Source: CAWCDJ01 sp963794265 | GTDB taxonomy: Bacteria > Acidobacteriota > Terriglobia > Bryobacterales > Bryobacteraceae | Direction: 5' to 3' | Assembly: GCA_963794265.1 (NCBI GenBank) | Contig: CAWCDJ010000001.1 | Location: 682,001-746,000, forward strand | DNA length: 64,000 nucleotides | Part shown: positions 35,521 to 44,510 of the stretch, piece after piece | Position numbering within the stretch: position 1 is the stretch's first letter | How the letters are laid out: each line of letters starts with the position of its first letter | Translations under genes and position numbers: made by a program | The notes under the pieces: model-generated | The model's database searches: none | What the model was told of the DNA's origin: nothing | Seen by the model: the letters and a program-made list of their open reading frames with translations, nothing else

Positions 35521-36921
35521 ATGGCCTTGCGCTTCTACAATACGTTGACCCAGCAGGTGGAGGACTTCCAACCGGCGCGCGACAACACCGTCCGGATGTA
35601 CACCTGCGGTCCGACGGTCTACGATTACGCCCATATCGGGAACTTCCGGTCGTTCGCGTTCGTCGATCTGCTGCGCCGGTGGCTCCGGGCGAGCGGTTTC
35701 CGGCTGGATCACGTGATGAACATCACGGATGTAGATGACAAAATCATCCGGAATGCGGTGGCCCAGCGAAAAGATCTGCGGGAATACACCTCGGTCTACA
35801 CCCGGAAATTCCTGGAGGATTGCGACAGCCTGCGGCTGGAGCGCCCGGAACACCTGACGCCCGCCACCGAGCACATAGACCAGATGGTCGACGCCATCGA
35901 GCGCCTGACCGAGACCGGCCACACTTATCGCAGCGACGGTTCGATCTATTACCGGATCTCCACGTTCCCCGAGTACGGTAAGCTCTCGCACAACGATTTC
36001 AGCGGCAACATCGCGGGCGCCCGCGTCGATCTCGACGAATACGAGAAGGCGGACGCGCGCGATTTCGCCTTGTGGAAAGCTCCCAAGGAAGGCGAGCCAG
36101 CGTGGGAGACGCCCATCGGTCCGGGCCGTCCGGGATGGCACATCGAGTGCTCCGTGATGGCCATCGCCTACCTCGGCGAGACGCTCGATATTCACGCGGG
36201 CGGGGTGGACCTCATTTTCCCGCATCACGAAAACGAGATCGCCCAATCGGAAGCTCTCACCGGCAAACCCTTCGCACGCTTCTGGCTGCACGCCGAGTTC
36301 CTGATGGTGGAAGGCCAGAAGATGTCGAAGTCGCTCGGCAATTACTTCACCTTGCGCGACATCCTCGGCCGCGGCTACGCGCCCGAGTCGATCCGCTACC
36401 TGCTGCTCTCGGTGCCCTATCGCAAGCAGCTCAACTTCACGTTCGAAGGGCTGAAATCCGCCACCACCGCTATCGAGCGGCTGCGCAATTTCAAGCTGCG
36501 CCTCGAAACCGACCGTTTCGAGGAGGGTCTCGACCAGGCCATGGAGGAGCGCACGGCGGCGGCATCCCGGGCGTTCGTCGAAAGCCTGAACGACGATCTG
36601 AATACGGCCGGAGCGCTCGGTGCGGCGTTTGAATACCTGCGCGATGCCAACAGCGCCATGGACGCGCAGGGTTTCCGCGCCGGTAATGTGCCCGCCGCGC
36701 TCGAATTCCTCGACCTGTTCGACAAAGTCTTCGACGTGTTGCGGCCCGGTGCGCAGTCCGGCGGTCTCTCCGATACCGAGGTGGAGTCTATGATCGCGGC
36801 GCGCAGCGCAGCCAAGAAGGCGAGAGACTTCGCCCGCGCCGACCAGATTCGCGCGCAGCTTCTGGAGCAGGGCATCATTTTGGAAGATACAAAATCCGGC
36901 ATTCGCTGGAAGAGGAAATAA
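35521..36921 (+). CDS. cysS: cysteinyl-tRNA synthetase
   Basis: 466-aa class I synthetase for tRNA-Cys. MYTCGPTVYDYAHIGNFRSF contains a zinc-ligand Cys and the HIGH motif, GWHIECSVMA and HHENEIAQSEA supply the other zinc ligands, and GQKMSKSLGNYFTLRDIL is the KMSKS loop. Full length. A TACGAT box at 35497-35502 lies 18 bases before the ATG, giving a short leader. It is followed one base later by a cystathionine gamma-synthase-type gene, so cysteine use and cysteine/methionine metabolism share a transcript. Confidence 0.96.
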   Translation: MALRFYNTLTQQVEDFQPARDNTVRMYTCGPTVYDYAHIGNFRSFAFVDLLRRWLRASGFRLDHVMNITDVDDKIIRNAVAQRKDLREYTSVYTRKFLEDCDSLRLERPEHLTPATEHIDQMVDAIERLTETGHTYRSDGSIYYRISTFPEYGKLSHNDFSGNIAGARVDLDEYEKADARDFALWKAPKEGEPAWETPIGPGRPGWHIECSVMAIAYLGETLDIHAGGVDLIFPHHENEIAQSEALTGKPFARFWLHAEFLMVEGQKMSKSLGNYFTLRDILGRGYAPESIRYLLLSVPYRKQLNFTFEGLKSATTAIERLRNFKLRLETDRFEEGLDQAMEERTAAASRAFVESLNDDLNTAGALGAAFEYLRDANSAMDAQGFRAGNVPAALEFLDLFDKVFDVLRPGAQSGGLSDTEVESMIAARSAAKKARDFARADQIRAQLLEQGIILEDTKSGIRWKRK

Positions 36922-36922
36922 G

Positions 36923-38104
36923 TTGAAGATCCATACCACGGCAGTACACGCGGGCGACCGCAAGAAGGCGGGCCCGCACATCCCCGTCACCACCCCGATT
37001 CACACGGCCACCAGTTACTTCTACGATTCGATGGAGCAGCTCGACCGCATCTTCGGCCGCGAAGAGGCGGGCTACTGCTACGCGCGTTACGACAACCCGT
37101 CGAACGCCGCTCTCGAAGAGCTCATGACGGCGCTCGAAAGCGGATACGGCTCACTCGCCACCGCCTCCGGAATGGCCGCTCTACAGATTGCCATCACCAC
37201 GGCGCTGGCCGACCGGCGCAAGTCGATTGTAGCGGCGAATGCCTTGTACGGCGCCACGGTAGGTCTGCTCATGAGCGTCTTCGAACCCATGGGCGTCGCG
37301 GTTCGGTTCGCCGATATGTGCGATCTCGCCGCGTTCCGCGCGGCCGTGGCCGAGGCGAAACCGGGCTGCATCGTGATCGAAACCATTTCGAACCCGCTGC
37401 TGCGGGTCGCGGAAATCGACCGGATCGCCGAGATCGCGCGCGAAGGCGGCGCGGCGCTGGTCGTGGACAACACCTTCGGGACTCCGCTCATCGCCCGGCC
37501 GCTCGAGCTCGGCGCGCATTTCACCGTGCACAGCGTTACCAAGTATCTGGGCGGGCATGGCGACGTGCTCGGCGGCATCGTCGTTAGCGACCGGGAGCAT
37601 TACGACGGCCTGCGCGCCCTGGGCCGCTCCACCGGTCCCGTGCTTGGGCCGTTCGAAAGCTACCTTACCATGCGCGGTATCAAGACGTTCCCGCTGCGCA
37701 TGGAGCGTCACTGCGCCAACGCCTGCCGGGTGGCCTCTTGGCTCAGCCAGCAACCCGAGGTGGAGCGCGTCTATTTCACCGGCGACCCCGCCCATCCGGA
37801 CGCCCGAACCATCCAGCGCCTCTTCCCGCAGAACCTCTACGGGGCCATGGTGAGCTTCGAAATCCGGGGCGCGGGCCGCGCCGAAATCTTCCGCTTCATG
37901 GATGCGCTGAAGATGATCGTGCGGGCGACCTCGCTCGGCGACGTCCAGAGCATGGCGCTCTACCCGGTGATGAGCTCGCACCGGGAAGTCTCGCCGCGGC
38001 ACCGCGAGCGCATGGGAATCCGCGACAACCTGGTGCGGCTCTCGGTGGGAATCGAGGCGCCCGAGGACATCATCGAGGATCTCGACCAGGCGTTCACGGC
38101 GTGA
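36923..38104 (+). CDS. Cys/Met-metabolism PLP enzyme (cystathionine gamma-synthase/lyase family)
   Basis: 393-aa PLP enzyme of the gamma family. TTPIHTATSYFYDSMEQLD near the N-terminus, YARYDNPSNAALEELMTALE, ASGMAALQIAI, VVDNTFGTPLIARPLELGAH, and SVTKYLGGHGDVLGG with the PLP lysine Lys207. The residues do not distinguish cystathionine gamma-synthase, gamma-lyase or methionine gamma-lyase. The start is TTG 36923 with AGAGGA six bases upstream; it lies one base after cysS. No SAM riboswitch is possible in so short a gap. Confidence 0.88.
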   Translation: MKIHTTAVHAGDRKKAGPHIPVTTPIHTATSYFYDSMEQLDRIFGREEAGYCYARYDNPSNAALEELMTALESGYGSLATASGMAALQIAITTALADRRKSIVAANALYGATVGLLMSVFEPMGVAVRFADMCDLAAFRAAVAEAKPGCIVIETISNPLLRVAEIDRIAEIAREGGAALVVDNTFGTPLIARPLELGAHFTVHSVTKYLGGHGDVLGGIVVSDREHYDGLRALGRSTGPVLGPFESYLTMRGIKTFPLRMERHCANACRVASWLSQQPEVERVYFTGDPAHPDARTIQRLFPQNLYGAMVSFEIRGAGRAEIFRFMDALKMIVRATSLGDVQSMALYPVMSSHREVSPRHRERMGIRDNLVRLSVGIEAPEDIIEDLDQAFTA

Positions 38105-38151
38105 GCGGTTCGAATTCGATTTTCGGATTCCCTTTAACTGAAATTACCTAG

Positions 38152-38157
38152 TACGAT
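38152..38157 (+). promoter_or_regulatory. -10-like box of the OPT transporter gene
   Basis: TACGAT six bases before ATG 38164. The bases between (AAGGCG) could also be read as a weak Shine-Dalgarno placed too close to the start. Confidence 0.4.
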
Positions 38158-38163
38158 AAGGCG

Positions 38164-40143
38164 ATGGCAATTGCAGCCGCGCCTGAACCCAAGGCTCTGC
38201 CCGGGAATGCGTACACGCCGCTCGAACCCGGCGAAACTTACAAACCGCCGGTCCCGGCCGTGGCCGAAGTGCCCGAACTGACCCCTCGATCCGTAGGATG
38301 GGGGCTGTTTCTTTGCGTGGTGTTCACCGTCGCCTCAGCCTATTCCGGGCTGAAAGTGGGCCAGGTCATGGAGGCGGCCATCCCCATCTCCATCCTGGCA
38401 ATCGGCTTGGCGCGCCTCTATCCGCGCCGCTCCAGCCTGCTCGAAAACGTGATCATCACCGGCATCGGGGGCCTGGCCGGCTCGGTCGTGGCGGGAGCCA
38501 TCTTCACGCTCCCGGCGCTCTACATGTTGAAACTCGATCCGCACCCGCTCCAGACCATCTTCATCTGCCTCGCCGGAGGCACCCTCGGAGTGCTCTTCCT
38601 GATTCCGCTGCGGCGTTACTTCGTGCGCGACATGCACGGCCGCCTCCCTTACCCCGAAGCCACCGCCATCACCGAAGTGCTGGTTACCGGGGAAAAAGGT
38701 GGGGCGCAAGCCAGGTTACTCCTGGAGGCCACCGCCATCGCGGGTGTTTACGATTTCCTGGTCACCACGTTCCACGTTTGGAAGGAATACGTCGATTTCC
38801 AGTTCCTGGGGTTCATGCACGCGCTTTCCGAGCGCGCCCGGGGGACGCTGAGTTTCGACGCCATCAGCTTTATTCTGGGCCTCGGCTACGTGATGGGGTT
38901 GCGCAGTTCCCTGATTCTGTGCGCCGGCGGAGTGCTTTCGAACCTGGTGCTGGTTCCGCTCATCTGGATGTTCGGAACCCACATGGGCGATGCCGTGGTT
39001 TACCCGGCCACGGTGCCCATCTCGCACATGACGGCGGCGGAAATCTTCCGCGGCTACGTCCGGTTCGTGGGGGTCGGCGCCATCGCCACCGCGGGGATCT
39101 TCGGAATTCTGAAGTCCATGCGAATCGTCGCGGGCTCGTTCGGCGTGGCCGTCCGCGCATTCCGGCGCGGTGAATCCGCCGGCGAGCGCACCGACCGCGA
39201 CATCTCCCTGATGAGCATTCTCGCCGGTGTGGTGGTGAGCGCGCTGGCGATCGCCATATTTCTCGGCAAGCTCTCGGGCGGCCTCGCCGCAATCGCGGCG
39301 GGCCTCCTGCTCACGCTGCTGTTCTCATTTTTCTTCACCTCGGTGGCCGCCAACGCCATCGCCACGGTCGCGCGCAACCCGGTCTCCGGCATGACCATGC
39401 TGACAGTCATCATCTCTTCGGTGGTCCTGTTGAGCTTTGGTGTTTCCGGCACCACCGGAATGTTCTTTGTGATGGCCGTGGCCGGGATGGTCTGCACGGC
39501 GCTTTCGGTCTCCGGCCAGGCGGTGACGGATTTCAAGACCGGCTACTGGCTGGGGTCCACCCCGGCGGCCCAGGAGAAGGTGAAGTTCCTCGGAGTGCTG
39601 GCGGCCGCCGCCGCGGTCGGCCTCACGATTGTCCTGCTGGCGCACGCATTTCAGTTCGGAGAGGCCGTGCCGGGCGACTCCCGGGTGGTGCTGCCTTCGC
39701 CGCAAGCCGCCATTATGAAAGCCCTGGTTGCGGGCTTCATGAGCCGCCAGCCGGTGGCCTATCTGCTCTTCGGCTCAGGCGCGGCGATCGCGGTGATCAT
39801 GGAGATGCTCGGGGTCCCGGCCCTGATTTTCGCTCTTGGCATGTACCTCCCCCTGGAGTTGAACACCCCGGCGCTCATCGGCGGCTTCCTGTCGCATTTC
39901 CTGAGCCGGCAGGACGCCACGGCACGCGAGCGCGGCGTGATCGTCGCCTCCGGCCTGATGGCGGGCGGCGCCTTGGGCGGCGTGTTCGGCGCGGCCTGCC
40001 GGCTGATCCCCGGGTATACCGAAGACTGGATCCGGACGCCCTTCTACGCCAACGATGCCGTCTCGCAAAGCGTCTCAGCCCTCGCCTTTCTCGGTCTGTG
40101 CGTCTATTTCTGGTGGGCAGCCAAACGCACCGCCCAACCTTGA
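38164..40143 (+). CDS. OPT family oligopeptide transporter
   Basis: 659-aa polytopic inner-membrane protein of the oligopeptide transporter family. Conserved parts: LTPRSVGWGLFLCVVFTVAS, AYSGLKVGQVMEAAIPISIL, and RRYFVRDMHGRLPYPEATAI with the YPEAxA motif. About 14-16 hydrophobic segments, ending in FLGLCVYFWWAAKRT. Bacterial OPT proteins import peptides or metal-chelate complexes; substrate not predictable here. The N-terminal 45 residues are Pro-rich and cytosolic. Convergent with the response-regulator gene. Confidence 0.92.
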   Translation: MAIAAAPEPKALPGNAYTPLEPGETYKPPVPAVAEVPELTPRSVGWGLFLCVVFTVASAYSGLKVGQVMEAAIPISILAIGLARLYPRRSSLLENVIITGIGGLAGSVVAGAIFTLPALYMLKLDPHPLQTIFICLAGGTLGVLFLIPLRRYFVRDMHGRLPYPEATAITEVLVTGEKGGAQARLLLEATAIAGVYDFLVTTFHVWKEYVDFQFLGFMHALSERARGTLSFDAISFILGLGYVMGLRSSLILCAGGVLSNLVLVPLIWMFGTHMGDAVVYPATVPISHMTAAEIFRGYVRFVGVGAIATAGIFGILKSMRIVAGSFGVAVRAFRRGESAGERTDRDISLMSILAGVVVSALAIAIFLGKLSGGLAAIAAGLLLTLLFSFFFTSVAANAIATVARNPVSGMTMLTVIISSVVLLSFGVSGTTGMFFVMAVAGMVCTALSVSGQAVTDFKTGYWLGSTPAAQEKVKFLGVLAAAAAVGLTIVLLAHAFQFGEAVPGDSRVVLPSPQAAIMKALVAGFMSRQPVAYLLFGSGAAIAVIMEMLGVPALIFALGMYLPLELNTPALIGGFLSHFLSRQDATARERGVIVASGLMAGGALGGVFGAACRLIPGYTEDWIRTPFYANDAVSQSVSALAFLGLCVYFWWAAKRTAQP

Positions 40144-40162
40144 TCGTTGCGAACGGGACGCC

Positions 40163-40786
40163 TCAGAGGTGAATGATTCCCCGCTGGATGGCCGCCGTAG
40201 CCGCCTGCGTCCGGTCCTGCACCCCCAGCTTGCTGAGGATATTCTTCACGTGGTTCTTTACCGTGTGTTCGGCGATGCTCAGCGAATAGGCAATCTGCTT
40301 GTTTGCCATACCCTGCACGATCAGTTCCAGCACCTGGACCTCGCGAGCGCTCAGGTCCGGACGCGGCATCTGCGCCGCCAGGGCCGCCGCCACAGCCGCG
40401 GGAAGATACGTCTGGCCGGCATGCACGGCATGGATCGCTTTGATCAGCTCGTCGTGCAGCACGTCTTTGGTCAGGTACGCCTGCACCCCCGCCGAAAGCG
40501 CCCGGCGGATATCCTCGTCGCCGCCATAAGTCGTGAGGGCCACCATCCGGGCGTTCGGATATTCCGCCCGGATCGCAGTCGCCGCCTCGACGCCGCTCAT
40601 TCCGGGCATCCGCAGATCGAGAAGCGTGACATCCGGCAGCCACTTGCGGAACATCTCGATCGCCTGTTGGCCGTTGGCGGCCTCGGCCACCACCGTCATA
40701 TCCGGCTGCAAATTCACGATCGTCGTCACCCCGACGCGCGCCACCAGGTGGTCATCCGCCACCAGTATTCGAATCTTCTCGTTCAT
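40163..40786 (-). CDS. NarL/LuxR-type response regulator
   Basis: 207-aa two-component regulator. Receiver domain 1-120 with ILVADDHLVARVGV, phospho-acceptor Asp57 in LLDLRMPGMSG, and a conserved Thr/Lys (LTTYGG, YLTKD). LuxR-type HTH at about 142-205 (LSAREVQVLELIVQGMANKQ, then HTVKNHVKNILSKLGV). Its ATG overlaps the stop of the propeller histidine kinase, which is certainly the cognate sensor. Confidence 0.93.
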   Translation of the reverse strand: MNEKIRILVADDHLVARVGVTTIVNLQPDMTVVAEAANGQQAIEMFRKWLPDVTLLDLRMPGMSGVEAATAIRAEYPNARMVALTTYGGDEDIRRALSAGVQAYLTKDVLHDELIKAIHAVHAGQTYLPAAVAAALAAQMPRPDLSAREVQVLELIVQGMANKQIAYSLSIAEHTVKNHVKNILSKLGVQDRTQAATAAIQRGIIHL

Positions 40787-43749
40787 GGAAGCGGTACCCT
40801 CACCTCTACCTCGGTTCCTTTTCCGGGCTCACTGGCCAGGGTCAGCTCTCCACCCAGCCGCTCGGCGCGCTCGCGCATTCCGATCAGCCCGAAATGGCCG
40901 CCCAAGGATGCGAAGACGCCGTCCTGCTCAAAGCCGCGTCCGTTATCCACCACCCGCAGGCGGAGCTTGTGCGCTTCCATGTGGAGGTGGATCGAAATTT
41001 CTGTCGCCGCCGCGTGCTTGAGCGCGTTAGTGACGGCTTCCTGCGCGATCCGCAACAGGTGCTGCTCGTACTGCTCCGGCAGTGCGGGCGGCGTCCCGGA
41101 GACTTCGATATCCACATTCACGCCTGAGCCGGCGGTCCACACCCTGGTTCCCGTAGAGAGCGCCGAGGCCAGGTCCTGGCCTTCGAGCATCGAAGCCCGC
41201 AGGTCCATCACCGAACGCCGCGCTTCGGTAAGGCTGTGGCGAGCCATGCGCCGCGCCAGGTCCAGATAGCGGCGCGCCGGCGAACTTTCGTCCGGCATGC
41301 AGATGGCGACCGCATCGAGTTGCGAAGAGATCCCGACGAACCCCTGCGCCAGGGTATCGTGAATCTCGCGGGCCAGGCGGGCGCGCTCTTCGAGAACCAG
41401 TGCGAAGCGCGACCGGATCTGCCGCATCCGCAGCCGGAACACGGCCCACGAAGCCGCCGCCAGCAGCAGCGTTGCCAGCAGCCGGAACCACGAGGTTTCG
41501 TAGAACTGCGGCAAGACCGTGAACGCGTAGGACGCGTCGCCGGTCAAGCCTCCCGCCAGGTCGGCCTTCACGATGAACCGGTAATCTCCGTGTCCCAGGT
41601 TGTTGTAGTTGATGACCCTGCGGGTGCCCGCACGCACCCAGTCGCGGTCCAGTCCCTCCATGCGGTAGGAATAGCGCACCTCCTCCGGAGCGGCCAGGTG
41701 AATGGCCGTGTAGCGGATCTGCAGGTGACCCGGGTTGGGAGGGAGATGCTGGTTCGGCATGAGGCTCAGAGGCTGGCCATTCACCGCCATTTCGGCGATG
41801 TGCACCAGCGGCGGGAGCACGCTCTGTTTGTGCGCCCCCGGATTGTACACGGCAAGGCCCCGGGTTGTCGTGAACCAGAGACGCCCGTCCGCCGTGCGGT
41901 AGCCGCCGCCGCCGATCGGATAGCTGGGCGAACATTGCGCGCTGCGCAGACCGTCTTCGATGCCGTAGTTGACAGGCTCGAGCACCTTCCGCCGGCCTTC
42001 GTCGAATTCGCGCAACTGGCGTTTCTCAATGCGGCAAATGCCTCGCGTCGTGCTCAGCCACAGAAACCCGCCGTCTTCCATCACGTCTCCCACGTTATCG
42101 CTGAGCAAGCCGTTAGCCGCCGTGTACTGGCGGAAACGTCCATCGCGAAACGCGTCCAGCCCGCCGCCGAAAGTGCCGATCCAAAGGGTGCCCTCCGAAT
42201 CGAAATTCAGGGACCGGATCTGGTCGCTCGAAAGCCCATCCGCGGTGGTGTACTGGCGAATGGAATCGCCTTCGATCCGCCACAGCCCCTTGGCGTAACT
42301 CCCCGCCCAGAGAACTACGCCCGGCCCGAAACACAGAGTCACCGTCGAACTCGCCAGGATGGGCGCTCCCGGAATCACCACGCGGGTCTGCCCCGCGGTC
42401 TGCTCCAGCAATCCGCCGGGAGTCGCCATCCAGATATCGCCGCGGGCATCCTCGAGCGCGTCGAAAACATTGATCCGCGCCAGGGGATCGCGCGGCACGA
42501 AGGTGCTGAAGCGGCCGTCGTGCAGGCGGACCATACCGCCGCGCGCTCCAATCAGCAGATCGCCGCCGCGGGTCTCATGAATGGAAAAGATCTCGTTGTT
42601 CGGCAGCCCGTCCCGGGTCGTGAAAACGCGCGTCTCACTGCCCGAAATCATCAGCAGGCCACTATCGTGGAAACCCACCCACAGGCGTCCGCTGTGGTCC
42701 TGGAAGACCGCGTTTGGCTCATCGCTGGGCAGGCCTTCGCTCTTGCCGTAGGCCACGAACATGGTGTCGCGGAACCGGGTGAGCCCGTTGTTCGAACCCA
42801 CCCAAAGATCGCCTTCGCGATCTTCGAACAGGCAGCGCACGAGATCGCGGTTGTTGGCATCGTCGTGGAGCGTGGTCCACCGGTCGCCGCTGAGCCGGGC
42901 GATTCCGAGATTGGTTCCCGCCCAGATATTGCCGTCGCGATCGATCCTCAGCGCGCGGATGAATACGTCCGGCAGCCCTTCGCGGGTAGTGTAGCGGCGG
43001 ATCCGGCCGTCCGGCCAGCGTTCGATCAACCCGTTGCTCCCGCCGATCCACAAATGGCCGCTGCGGTCCTCCACCATCGAAGTGACGATCTGGCCCTTCA
43101 ACGTTCCCGAGTCCATCACCGTGACAAAGCTTCCGCCGGTCATCTTCACAATCGCGGTGAAGCCGGCCACCCACAGATCGTGATGACTGTCCTCCAGGAT
43201 CGTCCGTGCCGAAGTAATCGGCAGTTCAGCGCCCGGCGTGAAGGTGGTGAATCTGCCGTTTACGAGACGGCTCAGATACACCCCGGCCACGATCCAGAGC
43301 GTCCCGGCGTGATCTTCGTAAAGGCTGCTTACCGCATCGTCGGGCAGGCCGTCCCGGAGCGTGTATAAGCGGAATCGCCCATCGCGGTACTCCGCCAGGC
43401 CCTCTGAGGTGCCTATCCACAGCGTGCCGTCTTTGGCCGCCGCCAGGGCCGTGATGGAGTTCGAGGGAAGATCTCCCTTGGCCTTATTGTAAACGGCGAA
43501 TTCGTAGCCGTCGAACCTCGCCAGGCCTTCGTCCGTGCCCACCCAAAGATACCCGTCGGGCGTCTGTGCGATGGCCCGGATCGTGTCCTGCGGCAGCCCA
43601 TGCTCCTGGGTCCATGTGGTGCGGGTGTACTGCGTCAGGCTCTTGCGGGGATCCAGCGCCCAGGCGCTCCGGCACGCCGTCACGATCAGGATTGCAATGC
43701 AAGCCGCGGACGCGAACGTCCCCCGGCGGCACGTGGCATTTTTGAACAC
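40783..43749 (-). CDS. hybrid-type sensor: 14-blade periplasmic propeller + Y_Y_Y + HisKA_3 kinase
   Basis: About 988-aa sensor kinase. After an N-terminal signal-anchor, at least 14 repeats of the form I-x5-D-x-x-G-x-LWIGT-x-x-GL-x-R follow (for example DGYLWVGTDEGLARFDGYEF, EGTLWIGTFGGGLDAFRDGR), enough for two seven-bladed propellers. Then a Y_Y_Y immunoglobulin-like domain (VRYSYRMEGLDRDWVRAGTR), a membrane helix (WFRLLATLLLAAASWAVFRL), HisKA_3 with EIHDTLAQGFVGISSQLDAV (phospho-His) and an HATPase (AQEAVTNALKHAAATE, DNGRGF). This is the architecture used to sense polysaccharide or other extracellular ligands. The start is taken as GTG 43749, ten bases below TATACT, which avoids overlap with the upstream gene; the frame is open to 43833. 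Confidence 0.9.
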   Translation of the reverse strand: MFKNATCRRGTFASAACIAILIVTACRSAWALDPRKSLTQYTRTTWTQEHGLPQDTIRAIAQTPDGYLWVGTDEGLARFDGYEFAVYNKAKGDLPSNSITALAAAKDGTLWIGTSEGLAEYRDGRFRLYTLRDGLPDDAVSSLYEDHAGTLWIVAGVYLSRLVNGRFTTFTPGAELPITSARTILEDSHHDLWVAGFTAIVKMTGGSFVTVMDSGTLKGQIVTSMVEDRSGHLWIGGSNGLIERWPDGRIRRYTTREGLPDVFIRALRIDRDGNIWAGTNLGIARLSGDRWTTLHDDANNRDLVRCLFEDREGDLWVGSNNGLTRFRDTMFVAYGKSEGLPSDEPNAVFQDHSGRLWVGFHDSGLLMISGSETRVFTTRDGLPNNEIFSIHETRGGDLLIGARGGMVRLHDGRFSTFVPRDPLARINVFDALEDARGDIWMATPGGLLEQTAGQTRVVIPGAPILASSTVTLCFGPGVVLWAGSYAKGLWRIEGDSIRQYTTADGLSSDQIRSLNFDSEGTLWIGTFGGGLDAFRDGRFRQYTAANGLLSDNVGDVMEDGGFLWLSTTRGICRIEKRQLREFDEGRRKVLEPVNYGIEDGLRSAQCSPSYPIGGGGYRTADGRLWFTTTRGLAVYNPGAHKQSVLPPLVHIAEMAVNGQPLSLMPNQHLPPNPGHLQIRYTAIHLAAPEEVRYSYRMEGLDRDWVRAGTRRVINYNNLGHGDYRFIVKADLAGGLTGDASYAFTVLPQFYETSWFRLLATLLLAAASWAVFRLRMRQIRSRFALVLEERARLAREIHDTLAQGFVGISSQLDAVAICMPDESSPARRYLDLARRMARHSLTEARRSVMDLRASMLEGQDLASALSTGTRVWTAGSGVNVDIEVSGTPPALPEQYEQHLLRIAQEAVTNALKHAAATEISIHLHMEAHKLRLRVVDNGRGFEQDGVFASLGGHFGLIGMRERAERLGGELTLASEPGKGTEVEVRVPLP

Positions 43750-43757
43750 CTTCGTTA

Positions 43758-44498
43758 TCAGTATAGTCCGACGGCGTCTATGATCATCTGCATCCGCCGG
43801 TGGTGGCCGCCCTTCCAATAGACGCGGCCGCATCCCGGGCAGCGCTGGAACTCATCGTAAAGCGCGGCGGTGCGCTCGGGCAGCGAGCTTGCGACCTCCG
43901 CTTTCGCCACCGGACGGAGCGGGCCGTTGCAGCGCATGCACCGGGTGAAAGGGCGCAACAGGCGCCCGAGATCGAAGCGTTTGACGATCTCGGCCAGTTG
44001 CTTCCGCGGGGAGGTCTCGCGGACGAAATAGCCGTGCGTCACCTCGCCGCGCTTGAGCAGCCCCACGTCCCGCGTCAGCAGGATGCGGTGCTCGCCGCTC
44101 GAAACCCCCGCCAGCTCTTCGTCCGTGTAGCAGTTGCGATAGAGCACATCGAACCCCGCCATGCGCAGGTAGGCCGCCAGCTTACCCAGGTGAATATCCA
44201 GCACGAAGCGCGGCTCCCGCAGTGGTTCGGGCCGCAGACGGGTGAGGCCGGTAATGTCGAGCGCCTCGAATACCGGGTAGACGCTGATGCGGTCTCCATC
44301 CTCGACGCGCCAGTCGAAGCCCCGCGACACGCCGTTGACCAGCACCAGATCGACCTCGGTGTGCGGCACGCCGAAGGACTCGATGCGATCCTTGACCGTG
44401 CCTATATCGAGAAAGTCGTACGGGAACTCGGCAAACCGCCGCTCCGGCGGAAGAAAGTCATTCAACTCGGCGTAAAAACGGAACCAGGCCCGGGGCAT
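43758..44498 (-). CDS. Mut7-C RNase-like protein with ubiquitin-like N-terminus
   Basis: 246 aa. Residues 1-80 form a ThiS/MoaD-like beta-grasp domain (FRFYAELNDFLPPERR, VDLVLVNGVSRGFDWRVEDG), the Mut7-C ubiquitin-like module. Residues 90-240 form the PIN-related Mut7-C domain: FVLDIHLGKLAAYLRMAGFD, ILLTRDVGLLKRG, then a zinc ribbon CMRCNGPL ... CPGCGRVYWKG. Proteins with these domains are predicted RNases; the acidic residues (Asp in FVLDIHLG, Asp in LTRDVG) are present. Lies eight bases upstream of the sensor kinase and 12 after the hydrolase gene. Confidence 0.85.
   Translation of the reverse strand: MPRAWFRFYAELNDFLPPERRFAEFPYDFLDIGTVKDRIESFGVPHTEVDLVLVNGVSRGFDWRVEDGDRISVYPVFEALDITGLTRLRPEPLREPRFVLDIHLGKLAAYLRMAGFDVLYRNCYTDEELAGVSSGEHRILLTRDVGLLKRGEVTHGYFVRETSPRKQLAEIVKRFDLGRLLRPFTRCMRCNGPLRPVAKAEVASSLPERTAALYDEFQRCPGCGRVYWKGGHHRRMQMIIDAVGLY
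43760..43765 (-). promoter_or_regulatory. -10-like box before the sensor kinase
   Basis: TATACT on the minus strand, overlapping the last codons of the Mut7-C gene, ten bases before GTG 43749. Confidence 0.3.
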
Positions 44499-44510
44499 GG
44501 CGGCAACACG

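Noticed and set aside
36901..36925. SAM-type riboswitch for the cystathionine gamma-synthase-type gene
   Set aside because: Only one base separates it from cysS, leaving no room for a leader.
38104..38130. tRNA T-loop-like sequence GGTTCGAATTCG after the Cys/Met enzyme
   Set aside because: No acceptor stem or anticodon arm can be drawn around it; the gap is only about 60 bases.
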